A stretch of DNA of 45,407 nucleotides from a virus. Where the stretch lies: IMG/VR virus record IMGVR_UViG_3300045930_000266, positions 1-45,407 of that record; one strand, given 5' to 3'. The translations under genes were made by a program, and so were the position numbers. How positions within the stretch are numbered: the stretch's first letter is position 1; each line of letters starts with the position of its first letter. Positions 43,956-45,407 of the stretch are shown here, one piece after another. The notes below the pieces were generated by a model that saw only the letters and a list, made by a program, of their open reading frames with translations, was not told where the DNA came from and searched no databases.

Positions 43956-44230
43956 GAGCGGATCCTCGTCGGGCTCGTCCCGTACGCGGCGTCGAGCTTG
44001 CGGACCTTCGCGTCGGACGGCTCCCGGAACCGGACGAGGTCGAGCGCGTCGAAGTGACGGACGGTCGTCCTCGGGGGAACCGGTAGGAGAAGCTGAGCGG
44101 TGAACCCCGGAGCGGACCTCGGGCTACCGTCGTTCCGGACGAGGTACAGCGTCGAGACCTTGTAAACCTGGGACCCGTCCTGAACGAGCATCCCGGACCG
44201 GAGGTCTTCGAGCTTCAGAGTGTCTTCCAT
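43952..44230 (-). CDS. Hypothetical protein, 92 aa
   Basis: Preceded by GGGAGGTAACGCA before ATG 44230, a strong ribosome site. MEDTLKLEDLRSGMLVQDGS, QVYKVSTLYLVRNDGSPR: the L-R-x-G-M-x-V-x-D-G-x-x-x-K-V pattern is like a small SH3 or barrel domain at the start. The rest is basic. First gene after the hairpin at 44258. Confidence 0.6.
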   Translation of the reverse strand: MEDTLKLEDLRSGMLVQDGSQVYKVSTLYLVRNDGSPRSAPGFTAQLLLPVPPRTTVRHFDALDLVRFREPSDAKVRKLDAAYGTSPTRIRS

Positions 44231-44257
44231 TGCGTTACCTCCCTTCGGGAGTGAGAG

Positions 44258-44285
44258 GGGGAGACCGAGCGAACCCGGTCTCCCC
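44258..44285 (-). terminator. Hairpin terminator after the DUF932 gene
   Basis: GGGGAGACCG (44258-44267) pairs with CGGTCTCCCC (44276-44285) around an 8-base loop; a perfect 10-bp GC stem seven bases past the DUF932 stop. A smaller CTCCC/GGGAG hairpin (around 44240-44252) follows. Likely ends or attenuates transcription before the recombination operon. Confidence 0.65.
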
Positions 44286-44291
44286 GAACGG

Positions 44292-45407
44292 TTAGGCCAG
44301 GACGAGACTCAGAGCCTCATCCTCGACTCGGGCGGCGAGGTCGGCGTCGAAGCTCTGAGAGGCGAACGTGAGAGCCTGAGCGAGCCCGAGAGCGGACGAG
44401 TCGTTCCCTCCGAGGAAGTGACCGAGGATCGAATCCGTCTGCTCCTCCGTGAACGTGAGGGTCTTCGCGATCCGCTCGACGGTCTTCCGTGGCGACTCGA
44501 TCACCCGTCCCGCGGCGGTCTCCATATCGGCGACGAAGCGGGAGAGCATCTCTTCGGAGAGGAAGAGCTTCACGGCATCGCGGCTCTGCGAACGGATGAG
44601 GTCGAGGTTCGCCTTCCGGGTCTCGTCCGACCAGTCGATCCGACCCTGCTCCATCTTGGAGCCGAGATGGATCCGACGCATCGCGTCGACCGTACGGGTG
44701 AGACCGTTCTTGCACACTTGGACGGTCGCGCTCGGGACGATGGAATACGCTCCTCCGCCCGTCTCGGAGTTCTCGATCACGATCCCCGCGAAGAGAAGCG
44801 GATAGTCCTCGCCGCGTCGACCGAGCCCGACCGGGGCGTAGTTCTTCACGAGGTCTGCGATGTTCGCGGAGATCTCGGGAGCGGTGATCCGGACCCTCAT
44901 CCGACGCTCGGTCAGATCTGCTCGCTCGACGATGGCGGAAGGGATCTCTTCCTTCACGGCATCGAGCGCGCCGACGAGCGTGTCGAAGTTGTCGATCCGG
45001 TCGTAACGGTCCGAGAGCAGAGCCCGACCGAAGACGCTTCCGTCCTCGCGCTTGTAGCAGCGGAGAAGGTGCGGACGATCGGGGGAATCCATGAGCCAAG
45101 CGTTCACGTTCTCGGCGAGGAGACCGGGCTTCTCATCGCGCATCCGCTTGTAATACTTGATCGGGATCTGAAGACGCTCGGACACTCCTTCGGCGAAGAT
45201 GTCTCCGGGGTTCACGAAGAGCGACGACGAGACGAGCGTTCCGTCTGCGTTCACGCCTTCGGGTTCGGCGTCGGCGACGATCATCTGACCCGAACCGCTC
45301 ATGAAGAGAGCGGACGAGGGAGCGACGATGTCGAGCTTCTGTGCGTTCTGTTCTTGCAAGATCCCGACGAGTTCGGCGAGATCGGCGTTACGGAGTTCGG
45401 TAGTCAT
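44292..45407 (-). CDS. DUF932 family phage protein
   Basis: A 371-residue protein beginning at the window edge with ATG 45407. QIPIKYYKRMRDEKPGLLAE, NVNAWLMDSPDRPHLLRCYK, FGRALLSDRYDRIDNFDTLV and SIVPSATVQVCKNGLTRTVD are landmarks of DUF932, a family found in phages and plasmids next to recombination genes. The exact reaction is unknown. It sits at the head of the leftward recombination operon and is followed by a strong hairpin. Its promoter lies outside the window. Confidence 0.8.
   Translation of the reverse strand: MTTELRNADLAELVGILQEQNAQKLDIVAPSSALFMSGSGQMIVADAEPEGVNADGTLVSSSLFVNPGDIFAEGVSERLQIPIKYYKRMRDEKPGLLAENVNAWLMDSPDRPHLLRCYKREDGSVFGRALLSDRYDRIDNFDTLVGALDAVKEEIPSAIVERADLTERRMRVRITAPEISANIADLVKNYAPVGLGRRGEDYPLLFAGIVIENSETGGGAYSIVPSATVQVCKNGLTRTVDAMRRIHLGSKMEQGRIDWSDETRKANLDLIRSQSRDAVKLFLSEEMLSRFVADMETAAGRVIESPRKTVERIAKTLTFTEEQTDSILGHFLGGNDSSALGLAQALTFASQSFDADLAARVEDEALSLVLA

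Noticed and set aside
1-45407. CRISPR array or insertion sequence
   Set aside because: No regularly spaced repeats and no transposase-like gene or terminal inverted repeats were seen.

Overview
This window is a high-GC, gene-dense segment of a tailed double-stranded DNA phage (or prophage) with siphovirus morphology. It carries a portal-MuF fusion, capsid protease, capsid with a fused N-terminal scaffold-like region, head-tail connectors, tail terminator, a split tail assembly chaperone, an 1130-residue tape measure, tail hub, amidase endolysin and holin candidates. Long runs of ATGA and GTGA start/stop overlaps, many GTG starts and at least ten promoters whose -10 box lies 6 to 9 bases before a start codon (predicted leaderless mRNAs) point to an actinobacterial host. 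A secreted Thr-rich protein with an LPVTG sorting signal requires a Gram-positive host with a sortase. Its TTTVPTT-type repeats resemble secreted proteins of Acidimicrobiia, so that class is a guess for the host. No terminase, integrase or repressor is in the window; the terminase is probably upstream.

Layout. 1-7165: a rightward operon of about 22 small early or accessory genes (zinc ribbons, winged-helix proteins, a YegP-like protein, small membrane proteins), the LPXTG surface protein, and one antisense secreted protein. 7253-18673: head genes and the probable tail tube. 18670-21857: a leftward island of ten small or unknown genes. 21962-27400: rightward small genes, then a cassette of four sugar-transfer enzymes and an FkbM methyltransferase. 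27411-28907: endolysin, small membrane protein, connector. 28904-30098: second leftward island. 30215-38932: tail genes. 38929-39714: a fifth glycosyltransferase-like gene. 39692-41106: leftward small-gene islands around a holin-like gene. 41107-41482: a 376-base gap with no convincing gene but with a promoter and several compensating helices, read here as a structured RNA. 41483-45407: leftward lysozyme-like, HNH, ERF annealing protein and DUF932 genes.

Regulation is the most unusual part. Seven promoters share GGTACTTGAC as an extended -35; six drive a first gene from its ATG and one drives the structured RNA, and they define the small-gene islands. A second family (CATTTAC, 14 bases, TANNNT) precedes a small gene leading into the capsid protease, the capsid gene and the probable tail-tube gene, so it looks like a dedicated late promoter. 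A palindrome-like CCCTGNNCAGGG element lies in two divergent regions. The coding sequence also appears to avoid GAGCTC, CTCGAG, AAGCTT and CAGCTG by local codon switching.

How the genes may work together (inference): structural proteins are made from late promoters. The sugar-transfer cassette could decorate either the virion or the Thr-rich wall-anchored protein, changing the cell surface. The leftward islands behave like co-regulated accessory modules inserted between structural genes.
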